Shown: piece after piece, positions 24,387-34,133 of the stretch
How the letters are laid out: each line of letters opens with the position of its first letter
How positions within the stretch are numbered: the first letter of the stretch is position 1
DNA from: Bdellovibrionales bacterium GWA2_49_15
Lineage (GTDB): Bacteria > Bdellovibrionota > Bacteriovoracia > Bacteriovoracales > Bacteriovoracaceae
NCBI GenBank assembly: GCA_001769855.1
Contig: MEPP01000007.1
Coordinates: 104,419 to 168,418, forward strand
DNA length: 64,000 nucleotides
Direction of reading: 5' to 3'
Translations under genes and position numbers: made by a program
Notes under the pieces: model-generated
Told to the model about the DNA's origin: nothing
The model's input: only the letters and a program-made list of their open reading frames with translations
The model's database searches: none

Positions 24387-26987
24387 TCAGGATAACATTT
24401 TTACGAGTACTTTAAGAAGTGAATCCACCTCAAAAGGTTTAGAGATACAATCATTACATCCCGCCTCGAGAGCTTTCTGTCTATCTTCTGGCTGAAAATA
24501 GGCCGTGATCGCCACAATGGGAATGTGCTTGTTTAGCTGGCGAATTTTACGGGTGGCGGTAAATCCATCCATTCCCGGCATTTTTAAATCCATTAGAATG
24601 AGGGCAAGCTCAGGAGTATTTTTAAAAATCTCAAGTGCCTCGTGACCGTTTTTGGCATGCACCAGCTTTACCTGGGTACGATTTCGCAAAATTGTTTCGA
24701 GCAGTAAATAGTTACTCATCTCATCTTCCACAATCAGAAATTTCTTGTCAGACCAATCTAGCTTCATCGAAGGGAGTGAAATGGCAGGCCGAGGAGCGGG
24801 TTTTAGCGTGTCAGAAAGAGTCGGCCCGTAGGGAATGGTGAACTTAAAGAGCGATCCCACGCCTTCTTCTGACTCAAACCAGATTTTCCCCCCGAGTAAA
24901 GTCACGAATCCCTTGGCGATGGCCAGGCCCAATCCCGAGCCTTCGTAACCCCGACCGGCAGAGATATCGGCTTGATTGAACCTCCCAAAAATAAAGTCGG
25001 TTTTCTCTTTGGAGATGCCAATGCCGGTATCTCGAACGAAGAATTCGACGTCTTCACCCGAAAGTGCGTAGCCAAATTCCACCGCCCCCGCTTTGGTGAA
25101 TTTAAAGGCATTGCTGAGAAGATTGTTGAGGATTTGATAAATTTTCTGCTCGTCACTGAACATACTGAGGGACTCTAGCTCCGGATTGACTTCGATTCTT
25201 AGGGCAAGATTCTTCTGGGTATAAGCATTGATATGCACGTCGTGGAGTTCCTGCAGCAATTTGTAAACCTGGAAGGATTGTTTTTTTACAATCGCCTGAC
25301 CGGCATCGAGCCTTGATAAATCTAAAATATCATTAATAGTGTTGAGTAATCGTCGGCAGCTATCATTAATGATCTTGGCATAATCCATCCGGTCCTTATC
25401 CGAAACGACGGGCGCACTTAAGAGCTGGGAAAAACCTACGATGCTGTTCATCGGGGTGCGAATCTCATGGCTCATATTCGACAGGAAGGCCGATTTTAAG
25501 CGATCGCTTTCTTCAGCGCGCTCTTTGGCCTTTTTCATTTCGACGTTTGAGATGAGCAGTTGGGTCTGATGCTCAAGCAGGCTTTTTTCCATCTCCTTAA
25601 ATTCTGTAATTTCCGTATTGAAGCCATACCAGGTAATACTCCCGTCAGGTAATTTTTCAGGAATTGACTTACCCATCATCCAGCGAATCGGGCGGCCGGG
25701 AATTTGGGTTCGATACTCACAGGTCCAGGGAGTCAGATATTTGGCGGAGTTTTCAATGGAGTCGATGAGTTTTGGCAAATCTGCTGGCAGGACAGCTCGT
25801 GTGATCGGAGAAAAGTCTTCGCTGACTTCTTCCGGAGTGCATCCAAAAATATCCGTGATCCCGTTTGTACTGAACGGAATATAATAGCTTCCATCAGGTC
25901 TTCGGGTGAACTGATAAATCATTCCCGGCAGACCCGTCGAGAGCTTCTGAAATTTGATATCACGTTCCTGGAGGGCATCCGCTATCCTAAACTGCTCCTC
26001 ATAGAATCGCATGCGTCGCTCTCGCCCCACCAGCACTAACCCCGCGCCACCGGCCGCAATCAGGGCGGAGACAAAGCCGATAAGCATCCACAGATGCTCA
26101 AAGACGGGCCCAGACATTTCCGATACGTCTAAGCGGGTCACGAGAAACCATGGGGTCTTCGGCACGGAACGCACATCTGCAATCACCGGGATACCTCGGT
26201 AGTCTTGCCCTTCAACGATCCCGGTCCGTCCTAATGCCGCCATGACCGCGGGAACATTTGTTCTCGTTAGTGGGATGCGAAATTTGAGCGCCGCATGGGG
26301 CGCGAATTTCAAATTGTGCAGGTAAACAATGTGGTTCTCTTCGCGCCTCACGATGAGCGATTCCGCGGTCTTGCTGGGCGTAGGCCAGCGCAGAATAAAA
26401 GGGTAAAGATATCTTTCCGGATTAATGCGCAAGGAAAGGACTCCGATCACGCGATGACTATTCCGTGTGGCAAAAATGGGAATGTGTAAGGCGAGATAAA
26501 TCTTCTGATCTTGATCACTCAGGTAGAAATCAACCAAAGTGAGATTTGCGGATTGCGCGGCATCCTTAATTTGCTTTGAAATAGATGGAGTCATCGGCGG
26601 CAGCGATGACGGGACAGACATGCGCGTGATTCCCCGGGAATCGCTTAAACGTACCTGATCATACTCATAGCTATCCGGATATTGCTCCAGCCAGCTTCGC
26701 AACTGCTGTGCCGTCTCCCGATCCCGCGGATTGGCAAAAAAACGATGCACCAGATTTGAGAAGGCGATATTATCATGAATGATTTCGGCGTCGCCTAAGC
26801 GCTCGCTTTTCCATTGTTCAAGCTCCGCCACTTTGAGCTCGCCAATGGAGGCCAAAACATGCTCCATATCGCGCCGTCGGTCCTTCTTGAAACTTTGATA
26901 CGAGAAATAAGCGGCGGTAGAGATGCCTATCACAAACACAAAAAAGATGATGATGAGTTTAGTGGTGATGCTCTTTTCTTTTTTCAT
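24387..26987 (-). CDS. Hybrid sensor histidine kinase with PAS and receiver domains
   Basis: 866 residues from the ATG at 26987, which overlaps the previous stop as ATGA. Order: TM1 (about 8-28), periplasmic sensor domain of about 260 residues (Cache-like), TM2 (about 300-320), PAS (about 350-470), HisKA with H-box FLSNMSHEIRTPMNS, HATPase with N-box (NNLLSNAFKF), G1 (DTGIGIS) and G2 (GSGLGLAIAKG), then a receiver with phosphoacceptor Asp in LILMDLKMPGMDG and Lys in SKPFE. All key residues are present. It is the second gene of a tandem pair; the two share closely similar HK and receiver parts, so they arose by duplication. Confidence 0.93.
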   Translation of the reverse strand: MKKEKSITTKLIIIFFVFVIGISTAAYFSYQSFKKDRRRDMEHVLASIGELKVAELEQWKSERLGDAEIIHDNIAFSNLVHRFFANPRDRETAQQLRSWLEQYPDSYEYDQVRLSDSRGITRMSVPSSLPPMTPSISKQIKDAAQSANLTLVDFYLSDQDQKIYLALHIPIFATRNSHRVIGVLSLRINPERYLYPFILRWPTPSKTAESLIVRREENHIVYLHNLKFAPHAALKFRIPLTRTNVPAVMAALGRTGIVEGQDYRGIPVIADVRSVPKTPWFLVTRLDVSEMSGPVFEHLWMLIGFVSALIAAGGAGLVLVGRERRMRFYEEQFRIADALQERDIKFQKLSTGLPGMIYQFTRRPDGSYYIPFSTNGITDIFGCTPEEVSEDFSPITRAVLPADLPKLIDSIENSAKYLTPWTCEYRTQIPGRPIRWMMGKSIPEKLPDGSITWYGFNTEITEFKEMEKSLLEHQTQLLISNVEMKKAKERAEESDRLKSAFLSNMSHEIRTPMNSIVGFSQLLSAPVVSDKDRMDYAKIINDSCRRLLNTINDILDLSRLDAGQAIVKKQSFQVYKLLQELHDVHINAYTQKNLALRIEVNPELESLSMFSDEQKIYQILNNLLSNAFKFTKAGAVEFGYALSGEDVEFFVRDTGIGISKEKTDFIFGRFNQADISAGRGYEGSGLGLAIAKGFVTLLGGKIWFESEEGVGSLFKFTIPYGPTLSDTLKPAPRPAISLPSMKLDWSDKKFLIVEDEMSNYLLLETILRNRTQVKLVHAKNGHEALEIFKNTPELALILMDLKMPGMDGFTATRKIRQLNKHIPIVAITAYFQPEDRQKALEAGCNDCISKPFEVDSLLKVLVKMLS

Positions 26988-29275
26988 TTTTCCAAAGTCT
27001 TTGCCAAGGTTCTCAGGATGGATTCCGTCTCGAAGGGTTTCGTGATAAAGTCGTTGCATCCGGCCTCAAGTGCTTTCTTTCGATCCTCCGGTTCTGAGTA
27101 GGCCGTAACAGCATAAATGGGTAGCCGCTTATTAAATTCACGAATTTTGCGAGTCGCCGTAAAACCATCCATTCCCGGCATTTTTAAGTCCATGAGAATG
27201 ACGTCAATGGCCGGATTGTTTTTAAGAATCTCTAAAGCTTCAAGGCCGTTCCCCGCATGAAGAATGACCACCTGGGTGCGATTGGTTAAAATGGTTCTTA
27301 GCAATAAATAGTTGTTCATATCGTCTTCGGCCACCAGGATCGTCTTCTTGGACCAATCCAGGTTCTGCGGCATTTCTGCTTCGCCCGGTGCCTTTTCTGT
27401 TTCAACAGTCCTGGCAAGAGTTGAAGCTGGTGGGGTTTCAAAGGGAATGGTAAATTTAAAATGCGACCCGACTCCTTCTTCGGATTCAAACCAGATTCTT
27501 CCACCCATTAATGTTATCAGGCCTTTGCTAAGAACGAGATCCAAACCCGTGACCTGCTCGCCTTTTTTATCGGCCATGGTCATCTGGTAGAACTTACTAA
27601 AAATTATCTCCTGTTTCTTTTTAGGGATACCGATACCTGTATCCTTCACGAAAAATAGAAGCTGCTTTTCAATAAGTTCAAAGCCAAATTCCACATGTCC
27701 TTTTTCTGTGAATTTGCAGGCATTATCCAGAAGGCCGTCGAGCACACGATAAACTTTTTGCTCATCACTCAAAATAACCAAAGATTCCAGCCTTGGGCTG
27801 ACCTCAATTTTCAAGTCAATTTTTTTTTGCTTGAAGGCATCAAGATGCGCGAGCTGGAGGTCCTGCAGTAATCTGTAAATGTTAAAGGCCTTCTTCTTTA
27901 CCACTGCTTGCCCTGTCTCAATGCGTGACAGGTCCAAGATATTGTTAATAGTTTTAAATAATCGACTACTACTGCGGTTGATGATCTCTGAGTACTCCGC
28001 ACGCTCTTTCTCCGGCACGTCGGTGGCACTCATGAGCTGGGCAAAACCGACGATGCTATTCATGGGTGTTCGAATGTCATGAACCATATTTGATAAGAAG
28101 GCCGATTTTATGCGATCACTATCCTCCGCCCGCTCTTTTGCCGAATTTATCTCTTGTATTCTCGTTTCCATATGCTGTTCCCTTCGCCATAGGCCCTTTA
28201 AAAGCCGATTGAAGCTGGCAAAGAGAGTGTTAATTTCATCTCCGCCACTAACAGGCAGGGCCTGCACTGGCCAGTTTGCCTCTGCAACCGTGTCCATCAT
28301 TTTAGTGGCATCAATAATCGGTGAAAGCTGTTGCCTCAACAGCAGCCAGGTCATTCCTGTCGCCAACAAAGTCAGCATGATTGCGCCGCTCATCCATGCC
28401 TGACTGGCAGAGCGTACGGGCGCAAAGGCCTCTTCCATGGGCAGCATGACCGCCAGAACCCAACCGGTCAGGGGAATGCGCACTGAAGAGCCGAGCATTT
28501 GAACGCCCCGTTGATTAAAAAAAATTGCCGGATTTTCCTGGCCGTGAATAAAGCGGTCAAGTAATGGATTGATGCCTGCTGGTGGGAGTTTCTCAGGTAT
28601 CTGTGCAGTTTTCGAAGCCGCCAGAATCAAGCGTTGTCTGGAGGTGATAAGCATATAACCGCCTGTTTTGCCGTAACGGCCTTCAAAAATCTCCTGTAAA
28701 AAATTACTTTCCGCCAAATTGGTCACGCCGGCGATGGCCCCAATCACCTTGCCCTGGCGATTGCGAATTGGAACGGCCATGGAGATATCGGGTCCGCGCA
28801 GATACTTCCCGGTTACGGACTGACTTATCGTTGCTTTCCCCTCCCCAATGGCGACCGAAATATAATCTGTCGTCCTGTAACTGACACCGGTCTTCCCTGA
28901 GGAACGGGGGACAGCGGCGATCGCAGTTCCGTCAATTCGAGTGGTGAGGACTCCACCTCTGAACTCACTGAGAAAAAGAGGATACTGTTGCTCAAGAGTG
29001 GCCTGAAGGTCCGCGTTGTTCCCATGCAAAAACGGCGCAATTTTTGTAGCAACAAGTTCCAAGGCCGCCAGCCGATTAGTCAGGTAGTTGTTTATATCTG
29101 CCGCGATGAAATTCGCAGTCGACATCTGCTGTTCACCTAACAAGCTCTGGAGTTGATCACGCAGTATCAGCGTGATGTATGACCCCAAGGCCAAGAAGGC
29201 GGCCGCAAAAATGGCCAACGTATAGAGTATCACTTTGGTCTTGAGCGACTGCCACTTACTGACGTTTGACTCCAT
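26984..29275 (-). CDS. Hybrid sensor histidine kinase with HAMP and receiver domains
   Basis: 763 residues. Order: TM1, large Cache-type periplasmic domain (about 35-290), TM2, HAMP-like linker, HisKA with H-box FLSNMVHDIRTPMNS, HATPase and a receiver with Asp in VILMDLKMPGMDG and Lys in TKPFE. The G1 box (DTGIGIPKKK) is normal but the G2 segment reads VTGLDLVLSKG instead of G-x-G-L-G-L, so ATP binding may be impaired. There is no PAS domain. The ATG has GAGGG upstream. It overlaps the downstream kinase by 4 bp, suggesting a matched pair that could heterodimerise. Confidence 0.9.
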   Translation of the reverse strand: MESNVSKWQSLKTKVILYTLAIFAAAFLALGSYITLILRDQLQSLLGEQQMSTANFIAADINNYLTNRLAALELVATKIAPFLHGNNADLQATLEQQYPLFLSEFRGGVLTTRIDGTAIAAVPRSSGKTGVSYRTTDYISVAIGEGKATISQSVTGKYLRGPDISMAVPIRNRQGKVIGAIAGVTNLAESNFLQEIFEGRYGKTGGYMLITSRQRLILAASKTAQIPEKLPPAGINPLLDRFIHGQENPAIFFNQRGVQMLGSSVRIPLTGWVLAVMLPMEEAFAPVRSASQAWMSGAIMLTLLATGMTWLLLRQQLSPIIDATKMMDTVAEANWPVQALPVSGGDEINTLFASFNRLLKGLWRREQHMETRIQEINSAKERAEDSDRIKSAFLSNMVHDIRTPMNSIVGFAQLMSATDVPEKERAEYSEIINRSSSRLFKTINNILDLSRIETGQAVVKKKAFNIYRLLQDLQLAHLDAFKQKKIDLKIEVSPRLESLVILSDEQKVYRVLDGLLDNACKFTEKGHVEFGFELIEKQLLFFVKDTGIGIPKKKQEIIFSKFYQMTMADKKGEQVTGLDLVLSKGLITLMGGRIWFESEEGVGSHFKFTIPFETPPASTLARTVETEKAPGEAEMPQNLDWSKKTILVAEDDMNNYLLLRTILTNRTQVVILHAGNGLEALEILKNNPAIDVILMDLKMPGMDGFTATRKIREFNKRLPIYAVTAYSEPEDRKKALEAGCNDFITKPFETESILRTLAKTLEK

Positions 29276-29413
29276 GCAAATTTTCCCTCGCCAGACTTTG
29301 CTTTAGGCCATGCTCAGGTTTTATTAAGAATGAAGATGTGAGATAGAGCTATTAAGACGGTCAGTGCAGTCAATGTTTTATGCACTAACTTCAAATGACA
29401 TTAAGTGCGCTTG

Positions 29414-29683
29414 TCAGGCCTTGTAGAAAAATAAAAAAGGGGCGAGATCTTTTAAAAATTTCTCCAAAAGAAGAACCCACTGATCCACCATTTTCTGGAC
29501 CACCACCAACATGGGATAGCTTTTTACTTGAGAAAGTAAAAAGGCAATTAAATCTTCCCATAACTTGAGCACCGGCCCCAAGTTGAATTTCTTCACAAAA
29601 CGATCTAGCTGATTGTGGGCCTCCTCCACGACTTTACCATTTTGAGTGACGACGTAGAGGGGGTTTTTGCTTTTATTGGCCAT
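29414..29683 (-). CDS. Small helical protein linked to ParA
   Basis: 89 residues from the ATG at 29683, overlapping the 3' end of the ParA gene by 11 bp. It has a short polar N-terminus and then a long, strongly hydrophobic/amphipathic helical region (about residues 35-85) without a typical signal. No family is recognised. The tight overlap suggests it works with the ParA-like ATPase, perhaps as a membrane or cargo adaptor. Confidence 0.65.
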   Translation of the reverse strand: MANKSKNPLYVVTQNGKVVEEAHNQLDRFVKKFNLGPVLKLWEDLIAFLLSQVKSYPMLVVVQKMVDQWVLLLEKFLKDLAPFLFFYKA

Positions 29684-30614
29684 GACTATGCTCCAGGTTC
29701 CATTTCTCAATCGTGCTGGCAATGGTGCCAAACTGCTCTTGCAAAGGAGCATACTCCTTGGAGTCATAATCGAAAACGGATTTTTTTGAGGCCTGGGCCT
29801 TGACCAGCTGAGAGCGGTTAAATAAGGGATCAAAACAGAGTCCGTCCTTCTGATGCCCGGTGGTTTTAAGAAGTTCTCCAATACCAGTCAGATCAAGTTC
29901 CTCCTGCTTGCGTCGCGAATCGACGAGGTTGGGAATATGGCCGATGACCTCAGGAATCTGCGAGATTCCCATCTCGGCAACGTCCTGCAAAACCACCTCG
30001 AGGTGCTCGAGGCCTTTCTTACTAAATTCATCAGGTCTGAAGGGCACTAAAATGCCTTGAGCGGCGCAAAGAACATTGATGACGGTGAGGCCAAGGGTGG
30101 GAGGGCAATCGGCCAAGATATAATCATACTGTTCAAGAATATTTTGCTTTTCCAAAAAGCGCTTCAGGATAAGTTGTCGTGGCGTTGTGACGGAGGCCAC
30201 GGTGAGCTCAAAACCGGAAAGTTCCTGGCCGGCGGGGAGGAGATCAATTCCGCCACGGCTGACCAGAACATCACCCAGCAAAACTCCGACGTGGAGGGCC
30301 TTCAGCTCGCGCACTGAATTGACCAGGAGATGGTAGATTGAATATGGCCCGGGAATAGCGCTGTCCTCCTCGCTGGCAAGACTCAAATCCACATTAAAAA
30401 GTAAACTCAGGTTGGCCTGAGGGTCCATATCCAGACAGAGCACTTTGTGACCGCGCTTGGCCAGGGCATGGGCGGTATTGAAGGCACAGGTGGTCTTCCC
30501 CACTCCGCCTTTTTGATTTAAAAAAGCGATGACTCTTGCCCGTGATGATTGATTAGCTTCAGTGGTGGCAGGCGCATTTTGATCTTCTCGATTCCGTCCA
30601 AAAAATATCCCCAT
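29673..30614 (-). CDS. Orphan ParA-family ATPase
   Basis: 313 residues with a 30-residue polar N-terminal extension before the deviant Walker A FLNQKGGVGKTTCAFNTA (about residues 32-49), Walker A' LCLDMDPQANLS and Walker B YILADCPPTLG. GGGGGAAAGC precedes the ATG. ParA ATPases form DNA- or membrane-dependent gradients that position chromosomes, plasmids or protein complexes. There is no parB or parS nearby. The coupled partner is the small helical protein at 29414, so cargo positioning rather than chromosome partition is likely. Confidence 0.88.
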   Translation of the reverse strand: MGIFFGRNREDQNAPATTEANQSSRARVIAFLNQKGGVGKTTCAFNTAHALAKRGHKVLCLDMDPQANLSLLFNVDLSLASEEDSAIPGPYSIYHLLVNSVRELKALHVGVLLGDVLVSRGGIDLLPAGQELSGFELTVASVTTPRQLILKRFLEKQNILEQYDYILADCPPTLGLTVINVLCAAQGILVPFRPDEFSKKGLEHLEVVLQDVAEMGISQIPEVIGHIPNLVDSRRKQEELDLTGIGELLKTTGHQKDGLCFDPLFNRSQLVKAQASKKSVFDYDSKEYAPLQEQFGTIASTIEKWNLEHSHGQ

Positions 30615-30690
30615 GCTTTCCCCCTTTTTGACCTGACGTTTGCTGTGAATTCTAGCATGAATTTCTAAAATGAGAGGCCCTTGGGATAAA

Positions 30691-31527
30691 TTAATGCGCG
30701 TTCAGCAATCCCACCAGCGCGTGGTAAAACAGCCGATGAATTCCGATTTTCCCGATCTTGGTTTCGAAGGTTGGAATTTTTTCCACGTCGACACCTAATA
30801 TCACGATCTTGCCCCTCAGCTTCTTCTGATCAATTCGGCCCCCCACCAGATCAGTGAAAGAGAGGGAGTCGATTTTATCGCTGGCGGGGAGTTGATACTT
30901 GGCTTCGCCGGCGTCATTCACCGGGAGCACCAACTTTCCAATCGTCGCATTCTTGCCTATCACAACTTTGCCCTTGGCACCTTCCAGTAACTCAAGAGCG
31001 GCCAACCAGAGGGATGGAACAAGCATGGTCTTATAGCTTACCACCAGCGGAACCTGAGATTCACTCTCGGCCACCACATCCACAAAGCCGACACCTGCAC
31101 AGTTTTGGCTTAGCTTTTCGAGAGGAATCCAGCCACTCGCGCCTGCGAGAAGGAGCGAAGTTTTTCCTTGCACCCTTGAGGCCATATTAAACCGGGCGGG
31201 CAAAGAATGGGGGGCCTTTTCCTCGGCATCAAACCTGGCCTGGAGCAAAACCGGGAAGCGCTTTAGCTCAAGCGCAAGGTCGTCGTCCCCGGTTCCGGGA
31301 AGGGATTGATCGAGGTAATACTTAATAACCGCGCCACGGGCCCCGGCCTCCCGTAGCTTGGCAATTGCCTTGGCGGTAATCGAACGATCATAGGGAAAAT
31401 GGCCCATGGCCTGCTCGGTTTTGGCATCTATAAAAACTGCCACGAAGGGAGTTGTACCGGCCTCAACCGTTGCGACAGAGAGCAAAAGCACGCTGAAAAA
31501 AGTTATGAATGGAATTAGAGCTGACAT
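30691..31527 (-). CDS. Stand-alone exported CHASE2-like protein
   Basis: 278 residues with a signal peptide (cleavage near VEA) and GAGG before the ATG. The body follows the CHASE2 sensor domain: VAVFIDAKTEQAMGHFPYDR near the start, a GARGAVIKYYLD segment, SFTDLVGGRIDQKKLRGKIV near the end. CHASE2 normally sits outside the membrane as the input of kinases or cyclases, with transmembrane helices after it. Here no C-terminal transmembrane helices or signalling domain follow, so it would be a soluble periplasmic sensor or ligand binder. Confidence 0.7.
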   Translation of the reverse strand: MSALIPFITFFSVLLLSVATVEAGTTPFVAVFIDAKTEQAMGHFPYDRSITAKAIAKLREAGARGAVIKYYLDQSLPGTGDDDLALELKRFPVLLQARFDAEEKAPHSLPARFNMASRVQGKTSLLLAGASGWIPLEKLSQNCAGVGFVDVVAESESQVPLVVSYKTMLVPSLWLAALELLEGAKGKVVIGKNATIGKLVLPVNDAGEAKYQLPASDKIDSLSFTDLVGGRIDQKKLRGKIVILGVDVEKIPTFETKIGKIGIHRLFYHALVGLLNAH

Positions 31528-31679
31528 TCCTCACCTCACGAGTTGATTAAATTCTAACCCAGGTCCGGGTCCGGGACAAACTATCTCTTATTTATATTGA
31601 AGTAATTCAATCTATCTATTTGTTGTTGTCCCGTTTAAAGGCTACAAGCACCACGTTTACTAACAACCTGGAGCTAACA

Positions 31680-32873
31680 ATGAACAAAATATTTTTATCC
31701 TTTTCCGCTCTGATCTGGTCCCTCTCACTTTTTGGTGCCGAGCTGGCGCTTCCCCTTCAGCATTCCATCGACCTGGATGATTTTAAAGGTAAGACTTTTT
31801 TGCAGACCATGCTGGACAAGAAAAATGGGATCAAAACCCACCTTGATCAGGATTATGTCTCGACCTATACCTTTGCGAGTGCGGATGAGGTCGTTGCCGC
31901 CTTAAATAACTTTGATGCTAAGATTGTTAAGTCCGTGCTGGGCTCCTTCAATAATGGAAAGCAAGGCGTGCGCGAACTTGCTAAAGATCTGGAAGGCCAG
32001 GAGTTTAGTCCCGCCAATATTGTTGATGTCCTTCGGGAAAACTATCGCGGCAAAGGCAATATCTACGCTCTTTCTCATTTCTTCGGAATGGCCAGCAACG
32101 CCGGGACGGTCATTCGGATAGATGATGATAATTACTTTTATAACTTTGGCTATAAATCAGGAGAAGAAGCTGATGATGTGAAGTCCGGCCGCAGTTATGG
32201 CGCCTCACCACTCCACAATGCCAATGATGCCTCGGACGTCATGTATTTAAACGAGCTGGAGGCCTTTCTCACCTCAACTAAAAATGTGAAAAGTTTCTAC
32301 ACCACACTTTTGCAGGTGCTGACTCAGACCGAAACTTCAGGATTTTCTCAACGTGGGTTTTCCGACAAGGCCCGGGCCGCGGCCACCGACTTCGTGACGA
32401 TCTACACCGCAGAGCTTGACCGGCACATCATGGTGGATTTGAGACCCAGCGTTCATCCCTGGGAAAATGACCTCGCTGAGGCCACCTTTGTTTCCATCTA
32501 CAGCGCCCAGGCCGGACTCTTGATTCAAGAAGGCGAGTTAAAAGAAGCTCCCCTGAAGGCCTTCTGGGCCATGAGTACCACGGGCAGCGGCCGCAGCGGA
32601 ATCGGCATTGGCCGAAAAGATCGTCGCCATCTCCAGACCTTGATCTCAAACTATGAAAGAGAAAACAATCCCGACGTGGTTGAAGCGGTGGAGGCCCTGA
32701 TTGGCACACAACGCGATGGAGATTTATTTCGCGGTCTGATGGAATACTTAAATGACAAAGACAATCAGAAAGAAATTCAGGCCAATGCCGAAGAAATTAC
32801 CCAAACCTTCGTGGCCTTTTTAATGCAAGTTCAGCAGGACGTCGATCAGATCACGGAAGCCATTCAAGAATAG
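31680..32873 (+). CDS. Exported protein of unknown function, 397 aa
   Basis: The ATG at 31680 was chosen for the GGAG 7 bases upstream and the signal peptide (MNKIFLSFSALIWSLSLFGA). The mature protein is mostly helical and acidic, with no recognised domain and no Cys. It is divergent from the CHASE2-like gene, with a 152-bp shared upstream region, and its stop directly abuts the convergent umuC stop. Confidence 0.75.
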   Translation: MNKIFLSFSALIWSLSLFGAELALPLQHSIDLDDFKGKTFLQTMLDKKNGIKTHLDQDYVSTYTFASADEVVAALNNFDAKIVKSVLGSFNNGKQGVRELAKDLEGQEFSPANIVDVLRENYRGKGNIYALSHFFGMASNAGTVIRIDDDNYFYNFGYKSGEEADDVKSGRSYGASPLHNANDASDVMYLNELEAFLTSTKNVKSFYTTLLQVLTQTETSGFSQRGFSDKARAAATDFVTIYTAELDRHIMVDLRPSVHPWENDLAEATFVSIYSAQAGLLIQEGELKEAPLKAFWAMSTTGSGRSGIGIGRKDRRHLQTLISNYERENNPDVVEAVEALIGTQRDGDLFRGLMEYLNDKDNQKEIQANAEEITQTFVAFLMQVQQDVDQITEAIQE

Positions 32874-34133
32874 TTAGAGACACTTCGGTAGCTCTTCCCA
32901 AGATGTGGTGTAGCGAGGCGATTTAAAATTTCGCCTCATACGCCACTCTCGATTATCCACCCCACAGCTCATAGAAACCAATATTCGGTCCCCTTCGCGC
33001 AAATTAATCCGATCCATGGTATCCATCAGGACGCGCTCGCGGAGTGAATCACAATGCTCAAAGAGTCCAAGCGCATGCTCATCTTCATCTTGAAGATTGA
33101 AAACGCTTACCCCCGATTTTTGGTATTCGACTCCGTAGACATAAATCATCTCAAGAGCGCGCAGGGCCGCCTTGATGATTTTAAAGGTATTGTTGGTTGG
33201 CGTCTGAAATTTCCAAGAGGCCGAACGGGCGTACTGCTCGGTGGACTCAGAAAAGGGATTACTGCGAATAAAGATTGAAACGCCGGTGCACACTGATTCC
33301 TGCTGGCGCAGCTCCTGGGCGACCTCCGAAGCGTGGGTGGCGATGGATTGCATGAGCACGTGCTTGTCAAAAACGCCGTGCCCGAAAGTTCGGGAGCTCA
33401 TGATTTCTTTTTTCTTTTCCGCCCCGGCCTGCAGGGGAAAGCTGACGATGCCCCGTAGCTCATCTTGAATTTGCCGACCGACCTTGGTTAGGATGGCCTG
33501 GATGTGCTGATCGTTTTTATAATCGCGAAATTCCTTGGCGGTTTTGATCCCGCTCATCCACAGTTTAAGCCCCCGCCCCTTGGCAATTCCCCAGATTTTT
33601 TCCACGGGCATGGTGGCCAGGACCTGATCCTGTTTTTCCCGCTCTTCTAAGCTGACCACACCGCCTTGAGAGAGATCCTGCTTGGCCAAAAAGCAGGCGG
33701 CCTTACACAGGCCCTTGGTGGGGCCAATCCCTACCGACACGGGCATGCCGATATGTTGCTGGATGATGGCCTTAATCATTCGCCCGAAACTCTCCACGTT
33801 GGGGATGCCGGTGAGGTCGAGGAAGGCCTCATCCACGGAGTAGACTTCGATGTTCGGCACCAGACGCCGCAAGGTGGTTGTGATCCTGGCCGAGATATTG
33901 GTGTAGAGGGAAAAGTTGGAGGAAAAGACGGCGACCTTATGCCGCTCACACAGCTCGCGAATTTGAAAATAGGGGGCCCCCATTTCAATGCCCAGGGCCT
34001 TGGCCTCTCTGGTGCGCGAGATGGCGCAGCCGTCATTGTTGGAGAGCACGATCACCGGCCGCTGGCGCAGATCTTCTCGAAACAGGCGCTCGCAGTTGCA
34101 AAAGAAAGCATCGCAATCCACCAGGGCCAACAT
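32874..34133 (-). CDS. umuC: Y-family DNA polymerase, UmuC subunit
   Basis: 419 residues, close to the 422 of E. coli UmuC. The metal-binding residues are visible as Asp in ALVDCDAFF (residues 5-13) and Asp-Glu in YSVDEAFLDLTGI (near 100). Helix-hairpin-helix, little finger and C-terminal regions follow. With UmuD' it forms error-prone polymerase V for translesion synthesis. The ATG follows the umuD stop directly (TAA then ATG), so the two are translationally coupled. Confidence 0.95.
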   Translation of the reverse strand: MLALVDCDAFFCNCERLFREDLRQRPVIVLSNNDGCAISRTREAKALGIEMGAPYFQIRELCERHKVAVFSSNFSLYTNISARITTTLRRLVPNIEVYSVDEAFLDLTGIPNVESFGRMIKAIIQQHIGMPVSVGIGPTKGLCKAACFLAKQDLSQGGVVSLEEREKQDQVLATMPVEKIWGIAKGRGLKLWMSGIKTAKEFRDYKNDQHIQAILTKVGRQIQDELRGIVSFPLQAGAEKKKEIMSSRTFGHGVFDKHVLMQSIATHASEVAQELRQQESVCTGVSIFIRSNPFSESTEQYARSASWKFQTPTNNTFKIIKAALRALEMIYVYGVEYQKSGVSVFNLQDEDEHALGLFEHCDSLRERVLMDTMDRINLREGDRILVSMSCGVDNREWRMRRNFKSPRYTTSWEELPKCL

